Shown here piece after piece: positions 23,479 through 35,183 of a stretch of 64,000 bases of DNA (positions are counted from its first letter, which is position 1; each line of letters opens with the position of its first letter). The notes beneath the pieces were generated by a model that did not search any database, had not been told where the DNA came from, and saw nothing but the letters and a program-made list of their open reading frames with translations. Origin of the DNA: Leucosporidium creatinivorum (Eukaryota; Basidiomycota; Microbotryomycetes; Leucosporidiales; Leucosporidiaceae); the NCBI GenBank assembly GCA_001600635.1, contig BCKL01000015.1:124001-188000 (forward strand), written 5' to 3'. Position numbers and translations under genes: made by a program.

Positions 23479-26404
23479 TCAATCCATCACGGTCCTCACT
23501 CCGCCGAACTCGGCTAAAGTGTAGGGAAACTGGTCGTCCATCGAACTGACGAAGCAGCGAGAGATGGGGATATCGAGCCTTGAAGTGAAGGCGTTGACGA
23601 GAGAGGGTGAGAAGGCGCCTTGGAGGAGGATGAGGTCCTGCGAGGGGAGTTCGGGGAGAATTAATGAAGGAACGAGAGCAAGGAGGAAGGCGGGAGAGGT
23701 GATGAGACGTACGACGGTGATGGAAGGGAACACCTCGTCAAGGACTGTGGGCGAGAGGGCGGGGGAGATCAGCTGAAAAGTCTTCGCCAGCTATCGCCGA
23801 AGCCAGAAAGTGGGAGCCTACTCTTGCAGCTGTAGACGCCGGATCAGGATCGAGAGTCAGCAGAGTTCGTACATCGCTTGAGAGAGCCCTGCGATACTCA
23901 CTTGGGCTCCAACTCGCTCGGGATGTCCTCGGTCTGGCGGTAGCAGTGCACGACCTTGACGCAAGCCGTCTCTTCGTTGTTGCGGACATACGTGAGGAGC
24001 TCAAAGAGCTTGTGAATCTGCGGTGGTCGTTCGAAACGGTCAGCTTTTAGCCTAGATGGTCACGACCAACCTCGCCGAAGTCAAGGCTCGACCTCTCGGC
24101 GCCCCCTCAAGCTAGACTCACCTCATCAGTCGCGACAAACAGCACCACCGGCCCGCCCTTCATGCTCTTCATCCATCTCACGACCCTCTGACTCCAACCC
24201 CCTCTCTTCATCCACCCGACCCTCTCGGACACCTCAATCCCAACTTTCATCGCCCGACTCCTCTTACTCAGTCCGACCATTAACAGCCCCATGACCAACA
24301 CATAGGCCGCCAAGTACCCAGCGATGATCGGGGACATGACTATGTTGCCGATGATGAGAGTCAGGGAGAGGACGAGGACGAGGAGGGAGAGGGAGAGGGA
24401 TGTTCGGGGCGCGCGGGGAAGGGAGGGGCGTGAGAAGGAGAGGAGGAGGAGCGAGATGGGGAGGAGGAGCATGGTCGAGAGGAACACGATGGCGAAGCTT
24501 TGGTAATGTCACGGAGTCATTAGCTGCTGATTCGAGGGAAGGCAAGCATAGCCGAGAAACTCACATGCTCGACATGATCGTCAGACTGGCTCCTGTAGTA
24601 CCGTAGATGGCGAGAGAGATGGCGGCAAACAGCGCGAGAGAGACGTAGGGCGCGCCTGTCCATCGCATGCGGCGCAGGAAGATGGAGGGGAGGATGCCAT
24701 CGCCGGCGAGACGACCGATGAGCGCGTCGGCACTGACGGCTCCTGAGAGTAGTAGAAGAGTCAGCTCGAGTCCTCTCACTAGCACTAGCTGAGATTGGCT
24801 CACCAGTGAGGATCGTAGCCGAGAGGATCAGCACCGCGTCGACCGAGACCCAAATCCTCAACCACCCTCCCGCCGCCTGCTGCGCCACGCTACTCAGCAC
24901 GCTCGAGTTCCCCAGCACGTCCTTCATGGGTAGCACAGCGAAAGTGACGAGCATGAGTGGGGCATTGGTGACGACAGCGAAGGACTGGAGCGAGCGGAGC
25001 ACCGAGGGGTAGACGCCGGGGCGAACGGAAGAGATGTAGTCGGGGGCGGTTTCGAATCTGTAGGGCCATGAAGATCAGCGACAAGGCTCAGTTGACCAAG
25101 AAAGAACTCGACTCACCCAGTCACGCCGAGAAAGCCAACGCAAACGCCGAGGAAGATCTGCTTGACGATCCCGCCTGCGCTGCCGGGCTGCGAGGTCGTC
25201 CAGTTCTCGCGCAGAACCGCATTTCCTACTTGGCCCCAGTGAATGGCACCGGCGATGAAGATCATGGCGAAAGTGAGAAGGTGCTATTCGGCGAGAAGGG
25301 TTAGCTCGCTCGCTTTCTTCGCACGAGGATAAGGGAACGACTCACGAAGACGAGGATAGCAGTCATCACCTCCGCGTTTCCCTTGATTCCAGCGAGGCCG
25401 AAGAGCACAATCCCGACGATGAGGATGATGGTGAGGGCGACGTCGATTCGCAAGCCTGCCTCGGTGGCGACATAGGCTGCTGCTGTGCCAGCCGAGACGA
25501 CCGAGGTAGCAACATCGTCGAGAAGAGTGAGAGCAGCCCCGAAAATGGCGACGTCTTTGATGGCTGAGGCGTTGAGGCTGTGAGGTACAGCAGGTCAGTG
25601 AGCGAGCCGAGAGGTTCAGCGAGAGGCGAACGCACAGGTAGGAGTAGTTGGCACCGTCGATGCTGATGGCTGTGGCGAGTTCTTCCATGATCGGTCGCCA
25701 TAACGAGAGCATAAGAGTCGCAATGAGGAGGGAGATGGGCGAGCTGTGAGAGCGACGAGGTCAGCGCTCGCTCGGCTGGAGCGGGCGGGAGCAACTCACT
25801 AGATCCCTGCGACTCCGACGAGAGCCGGGAAAGCATACAACGGTGAACCAGCTACCGCAACTCCCGCTACACCAGCCGCTCGCCTGTAATCGAACAAGTC
25901 AGCCGCTGCTGCCTCATCGCCGAGCCCGAGTCAACTCACCAGCTTCCCAACGCTCCCTCACCCGCATTCTTCCTCTCTTCATCCTTCTTCTTCTTAGCCT
26001 CCCGCACTTCCTCCTCTGACACCTCAGCGAAAGACATCGTGCCCCAGCCAGCGAAGTCCCACTCGTGCACCGTCCTCGGCGGGTAGCTCTGCTCCTCTTC
26101 ATCGCCGGCTGTTGATGTGGAATCGGCGGTAGTGGTGCGGTAGAGTCGGTGCGGAATCTTGAGCGCGTTGTGGATGCCTGTGAGGGTAAGGGGGTCAGCC
26201 TCGGCGAAGGGGGCTTGGATCGGCGGCGACAATTTTACGCTGACGGCGAATGACGGTCTCGTACTGCGATTGTGCGTAGCTCGGTGTACGACCACCTCGA
26301 TTTGAGACGCCAGTAGAAATGGGAAGCGAGCGGATCGTATCGTTGTCGCGAGCGACTCCGGCGCCGGAGGTCTTGCTCTCCTCCTTGTTCTTGTCTGAAG
26401 GCAT
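23479..26404 (-). CDS. APC-superfamily amino-acid permease-like transporter
   Basis: Thirteen exons (26404-26239, 26177-25940, 25883-25800, 25743-25636, 25577-25346, 25283-25117, 25057-24804, 24742-24565, 24497-24122, 24017-23902, 23829-23822, 23744-23713, 23637-23479) give 705 residues. The first 130 or so residues are soluble, with WDFAGWGTMSF before the membrane part. About twelve membrane segments follow. The family-typical AISIDGANYSYLLN and GFLGVTGFETAPDYI are visible, as in AA_permease_2-type carriers. A C-terminal soluble domain of roughly 150 residues (VVLFVATDE, CYRQTEDIPSEL, LDEVFPSITVDLILLQGAF) ends the protein. The eleventh exon is only 8 nt. The substrate is unknown. Confidence 0.85.
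23822..23829 (-). other. 8-nt microexon of the transporter gene
   Basis: The microexon CTGCAAGA is flanked by CTACAG and GTAGGC. It joins the neighbouring exons in frame to give EPNCKILDEVFP; skipping it shifts the frame. Both flanking introns have branch-like motifs (CTGCTGACTC, CAGCTGATC). Confidence 0.8.
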
Positions 26405-27469
26405 GGTGTTGTACTGGGGGACATAGTGTGATCAGCACTGTCAATCTCGTGGTATGCGCACTGGAAGCGAGAACTCATTGCAGCACATGCATCGCCGAGA
26501 GTTACCCTCGCCGAAAGCGAAGGCAGCCGTCGCCGAAGCTAGCCTTCCCCAGCTGCCTCTGCCTCGCCGGATAGTTTGAGGATGCGTTTGAGCCTGGCCG
26601 CTCTCGTCCCGAGCCCTGTACAGCTCCACCGGCTGTACAGCCGAGCGGACACCTTACGCCTCCGCTCTCCAGCCATTCGCAGCGGATCAGGCCAGCAGCG
26701 ACTTGCTGCTCTCAAGCAGGCATCAGGAGGGTACATCGAGCTCGGATAGCGCCTCCTGCAAAGCAGCAGACCCCACTGAGCAGCGAGCAACTCCTTAACG
26801 TCTGCGCTCCCTGATGCCTCTGACCGGGACTACGAGGGCGGACGTGGCGTTGCTAGAGCGAGGACCACACTTGCTCGTCAAGTACAGCCCTCTGCTCACC
26901 CAGCCACCGAGTCGCCCCTCAGCTCGACGACCAAGCGCGTCTCTTCCCCCTGCCAGCGTGAAGCTTGAGCACTCACCTATAACCCCTGCAGCAGCTCAAG
27001 TAGCACACTAGACTCCTTTCACTGATCCTCCGCTGTTCTTCTGCTCCCAAGCGCGCTCTAGAGACGTTTGAAGCTGGCGGCGAGGTTTGAGAGTCGACGA
27101 CTGCAGGCCGTACAGACGTGTAGAAGGCGGAAGGCGCTGGGTATAGGCGAGAGAGCTGTACAGCTACTCCTCTTGGTAGCGTAGCGAGTCGAGACCAGAA
27201 GACGAGGTGATGAGCGGAGGGAAAGCGAGATTCTTGGCGCTCGCCGATCCTTTCGCACAAGGCGGCGAGCCAACATCTCTTCTTCGCGGCTTTTAGGTGG
27301 GTCTTGAGATACGGCACAGTTACAGAAGCGCCCGAACTGCACCAGGCTAAAGTGTCTATGAGTTCGAGACGTGCTCTGCGCCTCGGCGACGAGAGAGCGA
27401 GGGGGATAAAGAGGCGAGGGAATAGGTGTAGAGTGCTACAGGCGCCCAGAAGGCGAGAGGGAGACCTAA
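26405..27469. other. Intergenic, no gene recognised
   Basis: This is about 1 kb between the divergent transporter start and the GH17 3' end. It contains several GAGCTGTACAG-like words in both orientations (about 26620, 27150) and fragmentary open frames. Nothing here is homologous to the annotated families at a level I can defend. Confidence 0.35.
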
Positions 27470-30148
27470 TTACGGCGCTTGGCAGGTTGGTAGTGTGATG
27501 TCCTTGAGGATCTGCGAACGAGTATGAAGGAGGGTCAGCACGGCGCCGAACGAGAGCCTGGCGGCGAGTGAGGACAAACTTTGTTGGAGTCCATAAGGCC
27601 CCAGTACGGCTCCACTCCGCCAAACTGGTCTTTCCAAGGCTCGTCGTAGGGTGAGAAGTAGAAGTACACTGCACAGAGAGGGTGATCAGCTCGGTGTCTC
27701 CCTTGAGCAGCTCGCGAAATTGAATTCGAAGCGCACTGGTACCATTGGTGTTGGCGGTACCTGTAGAGCGATCAAGGTCAGTGATGGCGTAGTTCTCTCG
27801 CTCGTCGGCTCGACTCACAAGGATATGTGTCGAGGAAAGTCTGCAGCTCGGAGACGCCGGCGGTAGCTCCCTCATACGTGAGGTTCTCGGCGGTCATCGA
27901 GTTCGTAGGCCAGCCCGTCTCAGCGACGTAGGCGTCGATGCCTGCTGGCTTGGTGATGATGACGTCGTTCTGCTCGAAGAAGTCCCACGTCCAGCTGGCG
28001 GCGTCTTTGATGTTCAGGCCGCCGAACTGCAAAGGGCGAAAAGGCGAGGGTGCGGCGGTAGACGGCGGGCGGAAGATAGAGGAATGGACAGGTAGCGGGG
28101 TGTTTGGATTGTGGTTTTGAATGATAAGATGAAGAGAGGATGAGGCGAGAGAGGGAGCAGTCAGCTCGGATCTAGGCGAGAGGGGTGGCGCCGAGCACGA
28201 GGGGGGCGCTGCGCGCCGTGCAGCGGTGGGACGGCATAGCGCGAGAATCGCTGAGAACGAATCAGATACTCACGAACGGATGCACGTTGGCGGCGAAGCT
28301 ACAGCGGCGAGGGAGAAGTCAGCGTCGAGAGCGAGGTAATCGGCGAAACCGAGCTCACTAGTCGATGCCTGTTGCAAGGGTAGCAGTGATCTCGGATCCA
28401 GCGTCAGCAGTTCCGACAGGAATTGCCTTGGGGAGTTTCAGCGCGGCGAGGCGGGTCTTGAACTGCGTCGATCGAACGGTGTAGGGTCAGCGCCCTGGGC
28501 TACGAGCTGAGGACGAAGCGGAGCGGGTGCCAACTTACATCAGCGACCTCGGACAGAATGAAAGCACCGGCTGTAGCCTTGTCGACAGCGTTGAGGAGGT
28601 ACTCGTTGCCCACGGTCACGCCGCTGACATGGTCGGTTCCGTAGTCTTGAAGCACCTGGAGGGCCTCAGACTTCTGCTGCTCGTTAACCGTCGCATTGTC
28701 GCCGATGTACACTCCCATCCAGATCGTCACTGGTTGTGGGTCAAACCCGTCAGCATCCTCAAAAGGATTTGTCGAAACGAACGCCGAGCAGCCGGAGGGT
28801 CGCCCCGACTCACTGTTGACCTTGGTCCTGGCGATAGCGTCGAGCACAAACTCGGTTTGGTTGCACGCCATTCCATACATGCGAATACGACCAGTGTGCC
28901 GCAGAGTGAAGGTCAGCTTGGTTTCTCGCGAATCGGCGGACCCAGCCGCGAGGACAAGGTGGGCCGCCTGAAGGGGCAATCTTGAGACATGATGATGGCT
29001 TACTGGTGAGCTGAGAGAGTTGCTGAATATCCTCGGTCACGTTCTCGCGGGTAGCGCCACACCTTATCCAGAGAACAGCAAGATCAGCTTCGGCGCTCAC
29101 TCGGCGACGGCTGCTTCTTCGATGCTGCATCGGCAGGCTTACCAGGGTTCCTGCGATAGGAACGGCGTGTAGGCCATACTATTAAGAGAGGTTAGACGAG
29201 CTCTTGAAGCCGGTAGTCGACCCACTCACCCCCAAAATGACTGGTGGAAGCTGCGAAGCGCCGAGCCGATTGGTATCATCGAGAGTGACGTGGAGGGTGT
29301 TGTAGACGAGGGATGGAGTGGTGATGGAGAGATAGTATGCGAAATTCCCGCGAGCGAAGAGGTGGAGTGATGAGGATGAGAAGAAGTACAGAAATAGACG
29401 AGTCAGCCTCCCAGTCCTCGCCGAAGCTGTTTAGGGCGGGAGACGTACCGGTCGTCCTTCTCGAAGTCAGAAGGGTCGTTAGGGTTAGACTTGACAACCT
29501 TGGCGGTTCCGTCAATGTACTGAACCTTGCTCGACCCGCCGCTGCTGGTCGAACCCGAGCCCGAGCCGGAGGATGAGGATGAGTCGGTCGAGTTCTCCTT
29601 GCTCTTCCAGACGCCGATTCCCGCTCCGACTCCGCTGTAGTAGAGACGTCATGTCAGGTAACGTCCCCTCCATCTCAGAAACCTTCCCGTCCCCTGCATC
29701 TCAAACTCCGAACCTCGCGAGGTGTTTACCGCCCCACTCCGCCGAGCGGCAGTCAAATAAGCAGCACTCACCCAGCAACCACCAGCAGCAACACAATCCC
29801 ACCAATCCACCACCACTTCTTACTCCCCCCACTTCCACCTCGATACCCCGCCGCATAAGGGTTGTCCTTCTCTCGCTGGATCGCAGCAGCTCCGTACCCT
29901 GCTCCTCCAGCCGTCGCGCTTCGAATGGGCACGTCCCCATCATCAAATGAATCTGCACTTTGATGCGCGTAGTCATTTTGATACGGTCGAGGCGGGTAGA
30001 GCGAGGGATTCGATGCTTGAGAAGGGTACGAGCCGTCCTGGAAAGGATCGCGCGCTGGTTGCTGTTGCTGAAGGTACGAGGGCTGGTAGTGGTTTGATGG
30101 GTAATCCGAGTAGCCGTAGCCTCCTCCTTGTTGGTTGTTATACGACAT
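27470..30148 (-). CDS. Membrane-anchored GH17 beta-1,3-glucanase
   Basis: This is a cell-wall glucan hydrolase or transglycosylase. Thirteen exons (30148-29772, 29634-29449, 29250-29230, 29178-29143, 29062-29004, 28891-28814, 28729-28539, 28462-28359, 28298-28274, 28026-27819, 27760-27737, 27668-27580, 27511-27470) give 479 residues. The cytosolic N terminus is Gln/Tyr/Pro-rich, with a single membrane segment at about residues 108-130 (WWWIGGIVLLLVVAG) and a Ser/Gly linker: type II topology. The catalytic domain has WGMAYTPF, RIRMYGMACNQT, the acid/base Glu in GVTVGNEYLLN, the nucleophile Glu in VAETGWPT, and DQFGGVEPYWGL. Exon 3 is only 21 nt. The intron 28892-29003 appears to end in TG rather than AG, yet the frame on both sides demands that junction. 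Confidence 0.9.
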
Positions 30149-30599
30149 TGTGGTCGAGGTCAAGTCGTGGTTCGAGCGCAACCTTCGAAACGCGCTTGCT
30201 CCGCTCACTCAACCAGCGAGAGGGCAAGGCTCGGTGATTCTTTCTGGCGACTTCTGAGCCTGTACGTGTAGCTCTCGATACAGTCGGAGGTTCAGCATGT
30301 ATCTCTGTATCGTTATGTCCTCTCCCTGCTTTACCACAGCTTGAGCACAGCCCTGTTGCTCAGCTCTCGGCGTTCCCTGGGCGAGGTTGGCAGACGACGG
30401 AGGGTCACGACGTCGACGCTCTGCTACACAGACGACGCCAGTCCAAGGTGCCGGTCAACCTGTAACATCCCTCGCTTAGCTGACGAGCTGGCCACCAGCA
30501 GTTTTGTAACCCCCCTTTCTCGGTGATGAGTGCGCCGAGCTGCAGAGCGCTTCGCCGTGCGCAGGCCAGAGCTGCTTCCGAGTAGCTGGAGAGGGTGTT

Positions 30600-30850
30600 C
30601 CTGATCTTTGACATCGCTGGGCTCAATTCGAGCTCAGAGGTACCCGGCTCGGTCGAGAGGCAGGCCAAGGAGTCACGGTCGCCGAGCAGCCTCCGAATCG
30701 CAGCGGCGAGAGGTGGAGCCGACTGCTGAGTACCGCACGACGTGTGAGATACGATAGTAGCGGCTTTTTTGACGAAGCTAGTATTCATTTGTCGTCCTGG
30801 TAGTGAACTCGAGCGGCGAGCAATCCAGGGAAGAGTGTCGAGCGGCGAAG
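30600..30850 (-). pseudogene. Relic of the MVK coiled-coil family (middle domain)
   Basis: Inside an open minus-strand frame (30896-30405), the stretch LDTLPWIARRSSSLP, KKAATIVSHTS, AAAIRRLLG and ELELSPAM runs parallel to copy 2 (LSTIWAKAGQALP, MKADTIVGHSQ, PVAYLRSLMG, AEMELVHHAI). No flanking family exons were found, so it is a fragment. It sits between the GH17 start and the SEM1 3' end. Confidence 0.45.
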
Positions 30851-30926
30851 CAGCTTCTCCGATCCTCTCCAGGCGGCCGATTGAATGGTACAGCACTTCG
30901 AGTCGACTTCCATATCCTGCGCGCGC

Positions 30927-31385
30927 CTACTCCTGCATCTCACTCTGCTTCAACAGCTCGCCCCTGCTCGTCCAGAGTGGTTGCGTCAGCTCCCCATCGC
31001 CTGCCATCTGTAGCCCACCAGGAACTCACCTGAGCTGCACCGAGAAATCATCCCCAACATCATCATCGTCCCACGAGTCCTCCCACAAGCTATCGAGCCC
31101 TGCGCTGCCCGTCCCCTTCTCAGCGGCAGCTCCCTTGTCGAGGGAAGCGGCGAAGGTGTCCTTCTCGTCCCAGTCTGTTGCAGGAGCGTCCAAGCGATCA
31201 TAGAGAAGTACAAAGAGGATCAGCAAGCGCAACAGTGATACAGGAAGAGCTGCAAGCGCACCTTCGCTAGGGAACTCTTCGAACTCGTCGTCCTCCTCGA
31301 GTGGCAGCAGTTGAGGAAGCTCCTTCTTGGCTGGGGCGGCGGTAGATGCGGCGGCTGGTGCAGCTCCTGATGGTGTAGACGACAT
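30927..31385 (-). CDS. SEM1: 26S proteasome lid subunit SEM1/DSS1
   Basis: This is a small acidic, intrinsically disordered subunit of the proteasome lid, also part of TREX-2 in yeast. Three exons (31385-31262, 31174-31030, 30963-30927) give 101 residues. After a Ser/Ala/Pro-rich start, the conserved block is PLEEDDEFEEFPSEDWDE across the first intron, then a variable linker and LWEDSWDDDDVGDDFSVQL. The last exon contributes RGELLKQSEMQE, matching the basic helical end of the family. Clear identity despite the small size. Confidence 0.96.
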
Positions 31386-31979
31386 GCTGTGAGGTGAGGT
31401 GAGAGGGTGCAGGCAGGGAGTTCGAGGCGAGAGACGCGTAAGGCTGAGCGAGAAGAGGGGTCGGGTGCAGATAATTGCTCGAGGCTTCCCCCCAGAGGGC
31501 TGAAGCTACTCTGACCGCTCTATGAGGCCTGCTCAGTCCTCGCAAGAGCCCCCTCTCTCTCTCATCTTCAGCGAGGGCTTGCGAAGGAGTGCTCGAGTCG
31601 CTTCTCTTGTAGAGCTTTCTGTGGGGCCAGTAAGGCAGCGGACATACTCGATACTGTGGCTCACCCGGCCCAGACTTGAGCTTGTGATATCAGACTCACG
31701 GCGAGCCGCCTCTGCCCAATGCAGCTCGGCGCTCGCTTGAGCTGGCCTTCTCCTTGGTCAAGAGCGTTGCGCTATCTTGCGCTAGCTTGGGTTTCGTGTG
31801 TTAATCAAAATGAGGTGCAGTATGATGGTGGCCAGCCTGCAGCCTCAACGTCTCCCCCCTCCGAACTGTTCAACCCTCCATCTGCTGTTCTTCGATGAAG
31901 CCTTCCAACGGGCAAGCAGGGAGAGGTTAGCGAGTTGGAGAGGGCAGACGAGAAAGAGCAGCATTGCATAGCTCACCAC
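31386..31979. other. Intergenic, no gene seen
   Basis: This lies between the SEM1 start and the pyroglutamyl peptidase 3' end (same strand). No supported gene; probably the SEM1 promoter plus a 3' UTR. Confidence 0.4.
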
Positions 31980-32903
31980 TCACTCTTCAGGATCGTCCAG
32001 TCCGCCCTCGTTTACGATGGCCCAGACGAGCAGCTTCAGCGCCGAGGTGAGTTGCTCGACGTTGTAGGGCTCCTTGAGGCTAGTGTGAGTGGATGCGGTC
32101 AGCTCGAACAATACAGGGTATTAGAGAGGGTGACGTGAGATTCACGGTGGAACATGAATAAACTGGACTGGTGTCGGAGGTGACCCTTGCGCAGAAGCCT
32201 TCCTCTCGGCCGTCGCGAGGGAACAGAAGAAGGTGAACTCGCACAGGTACAGGCCTGTGTAGCATGGAGTCAGTTCTTGAACTGCTCGACCACATGGCCA
32301 GCACTCACCAGCATCATTCGACAGCCCCAGCTTCTCCACCCCCCTTCGCCGAGCCCACTCCACGACCTTCTCCCTCTTGACCCTCGTCTGCAGCTCCTCT
32401 TCAACGTTCCACTCCTCGCCCACAAACCCTCTCTTCTTTCCATCCTTCTCCTTCTCAGCGAGCTTCCCATCCGCTCCCTCTTTGGTGTAATTCCACCTCC
32501 TCGCCCGCCTTTCGAGGACGATCTTGCCGGGCGCGCCGACACCGACGTGAATGATGAGATCGTAGGGCTCTTCCTTGTGGTGCAGTGGTGGGACGAGAGC
32601 GAGCGCGTCGGTGTAGTTGACTGGGATCAGCGAGGTCGAAAGGGAGAGGTGTCGGTGTGGGGCAGGCGAGGCGAGCTCGGGTTCTGAAGGCGTTTCGGTT
32701 GTAGTGCGAGCAGGAGGAGGCTCAGTGATTACCAGGCCTTCCAGCTCTCGTACAGCAAGCCACGAAGGATTCTCGCTGTACTGTCGGAACGGCTGGTGAT
32801 GGGACAAAGGATCAGCTTGTCATTGTAGAGGAGGAAGGGCGGAACTTACGCCGAAGCCTGTAAGGTGTACGCGGAAGGGTCGCTCTGGTGGTGTAGGAGC
32901 CAT
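31980..32903 (-). CDS. Pyroglutamyl peptidase I (peptidase family C15)
   Basis: This cytosolic cysteine peptidase removes N-terminal pyroglutamate. Four exons (32903-32850, 32792-32309, 32254-32146, 32079-31980) give 248 residues. The family N terminus is clear (VHLTGFGPFRQYSENPSW across the first intron), then IIHVGVGAPGKIVLERRARR. The nucleophile Cys is in NDAGLYLCEFTFF and the catalytic His in VQFIHVPP. An insertion of acidic and basic residues between the two halves (around residues 130-165) makes it longer than the bacterial enzymes of roughly 215 residues. The C-terminal helix is EQLTSALKLLVWAIV. I could not place the catalytic Glu with confidence. Confidence 0.93.
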
Positions 32904-32949
32904 CTCGTGTTGCTGTAGCTGACCGAGACGATGAGGGCGGTATTCAACC

Positions 32950-33200
32950 TGTGAGCGGCGCGCCGTTTCCAGGTATCTTTCCTGCGCTAACCTCGTCTTT
33001 CTGCTTGGACTCGTTTCGGGGCAGCTCCTGTGCTTTGGATTGCAAGCTACAGGGTGCGCACACTGCTCTTGCGCTCGCTGTAACCCCTGCTGATCTCGCT
33101 CGCTCACTCAACAGAAAACGAGCTCGTCTTGTATTTCTCACTGAGCTTTGCCGGCGTCCACTGCACTTCGCGCTCGCTGTACATCACAGGTGAGCAGCTC
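32950..33200 (+). repeat. 5'-leader block shared by type A F-box genes, copy 3
   Basis: This is a diverged version of the leader at 8424 and 36560. The words GACTCGTTTCGGGGCAGCTC, TGCAAGCTACAGGGTGCGC and the intron end CACTCAACAG recur in the same order and spacing upstream of the F-box start. Here the left-hand divergent partner is pyroglutamyl peptidase, not an F-box gene. Confidence 0.6.
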
Positions 33201-33390
33201 TTGTCCCCTTCGCCGGCTGTAACAAGTCAGGACGCCTCTGCTGCCGAGCTCGGCGCCGAAGGGAGCTGGAGCTTCTACTTCCGAATGGCCTACAGCTTCT
33301 GCAGACGACCGAGCTCAAAGCTGACCCCTCCTATCACTTCCAACAGATACATCACATCCCTTTCACCCATCTTCCCGTCGCCCTACCGCC

Positions 33391-34709
33391 ATGCCCGTTC
33401 CCTCCCTCGCCCCCGAGCTCGTCGACCAGATTCTCGGCCGCGTCGACGAGGAAGGAGCCCTAGCAGCATGCGCTCGCGTCACCAAGTCATGGCTCCCCAC
33501 CGTCCGCCACCAACTCTACCATTCGCTGTCCATCCGACGCCCCAACGAGCCCGAGGTCACGCCTGGCAGGAGTACCCTCCTTCTCGCGACACTCCAATCT
33601 TACCCAGAGCTGGCCGCCCTCGTCATCCGGCTATCCTTCAATGGGTACTACACCGTCGAGCTCGCTCGCCGACCCGGTGAGGGTGATGCCAAGTACAAGA
33701 AAAGGCTGGAGAAGCATAATAGCGAGGATACGCCGTGGCCGAAGGACGACAAGCAGCTCGGGCTGCTGCTTCAATGCTGCAACGAGCTCGAGGCTTTACG
33801 AGTGAGGGGAGCTCAGCTTTGGCTTGAAGATCTCGTGGGCAAGAAAGGTGAGTAGCGAGAGCTTCCAGGACAGAGCCGTGACCAGAGCCCGACCTGATCA
33901 GCTCCCTTCGCGCAGATCTCGTCTCCCTCATCTTCGACGGTCCCGTCACCCTTCGATACCGAAGCAAACGACCCGAGCTCCTACCCCTGCCTGCCCTTCG
34001 CCATCTCTCCGCTGCCGAATGCGACGAATTCGACTATGACGAAACCGAGGACCGCTACCCCGATCTCGACCCCCGCACCTTCTTCTTCTTCAACAACATC
34101 ACCCACCTCGCCGTCGGTGGCCTCATCGGTCAGGGCTTCGGGCCCGGCAAGGCCGCACCAGCTCTCATCCGACTGGCGCCCAAACTCCAAACCCTCATCC
34201 TCACCGGCGAGCCTCTCGAATGGCCGTCAGTCCTACCCCTCTGTACCTCTCTCAAACAGCTCTCGTGGAACATGATGCCCCGGATCTTCGAAGCCGTCAG
34301 CCTCATCCTTCGACTCCCTCCTCGGCTCCAACTCGTCGACATCACCTGCAACGCCTCTCACATGCCCGACCCCAAGGGCGCCCTCGCCAGCGTCATGGAA
34401 CCAATCATCAAGTCTTTGGAGCAACTCCAACACCTCCGAGCAGTGCTCTTTAATCCTCGGCAATCATGGCAGTACATTGATTGGGAACCGTTGAAGGCGG
34501 CTTGCGAGAGGAAGGGGGCCAGCCTTCGCTGTGGGTCGCAGCGGGAGGACAGTATGGGGGAGCTGCTGGTTCAGCCAAGGAAAGGGGAGGAGGAATTGAC
34601 GTGGAGCACGTTTGCGCCGCAATGCCCTGGTGGTGACTTCTCCCGGCGCGGACTACGGAAGGCTGAGGACTGGATGGATTGGTCGTTGCTGTGGAGAGGC
34701 GAGTGGTAG
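33391..34709 (+). CDS. F-box protein, type A copy 2
   Basis: Two exons (33391-33847, 33916-34709) give 416 residues. The N-terminal F-box is MPVPSLAPELVDQILGRV, then CARVTKSWLPTVRHQLYHSL. CCNELEALRVRGAQLWLEDL precedes the intron, in the same place and phase as in the other type A genes. An Asp/Glu/Tyr stretch (CDEFDYDETEDRYPDLD) and leucine-rich repeats (LQTLILTGEPLEW, LPLCTSLKQLSW) follow. The C terminus is slightly longer than in copies 1 and 3. Role as for other F-box proteins; substrate unknown. Confidence 0.85.
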
Positions 34710-35183
34710 ACGATCAGATCATCTCCGTAACAAGCAGCACTTTAGAATGCGTTCTAAGAGCTCTGCGAGCTTGACAGCCAGTTTGTAGCTACAGCTCGGC
34801 GCCTCGGCGCACGAGGTTGAGCAGCCATCAGCTTCAGATTCACGTTGCCTCGGCCGTCCCTCGCTGCGAGTTTGCGTACACCTACCAGTTACTTCGATGC
34901 GCTGTACCGACTCGAGCGCTGAGCGCGTGAGCTGGAGGCGGCGAGGGAACAGCAACGTTCACATGCTCGGCCTCTCAAACCTCGCGGAGCGTCTCACTCA
35001 TGCTGCTCAGTCACTCAGGGGTGGTAGCAGAGCAGCGCATCTCTTTCAAAGCATCACCCTCGCCAATCCCCCAGCAATCTCTACTTCCCCGTCACCCTCG
35101 GCGAACTCTCCTTCCTCGATTCGTCGGACGAAACGCCAGAATCCGCTCTCCGAGAACGGCGTAGCGGGCGAGGGTCGATCTCC
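34710..35183. other. Convergent intergenic spacer
   Basis: This lies between the 3' ends of two F-box genes. A short stretch near 34920-34970 reads RELEAAREQQRSHA on the + strand, reminiscent of the coiled-coil family, but too short to call. Confidence 0.35.
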
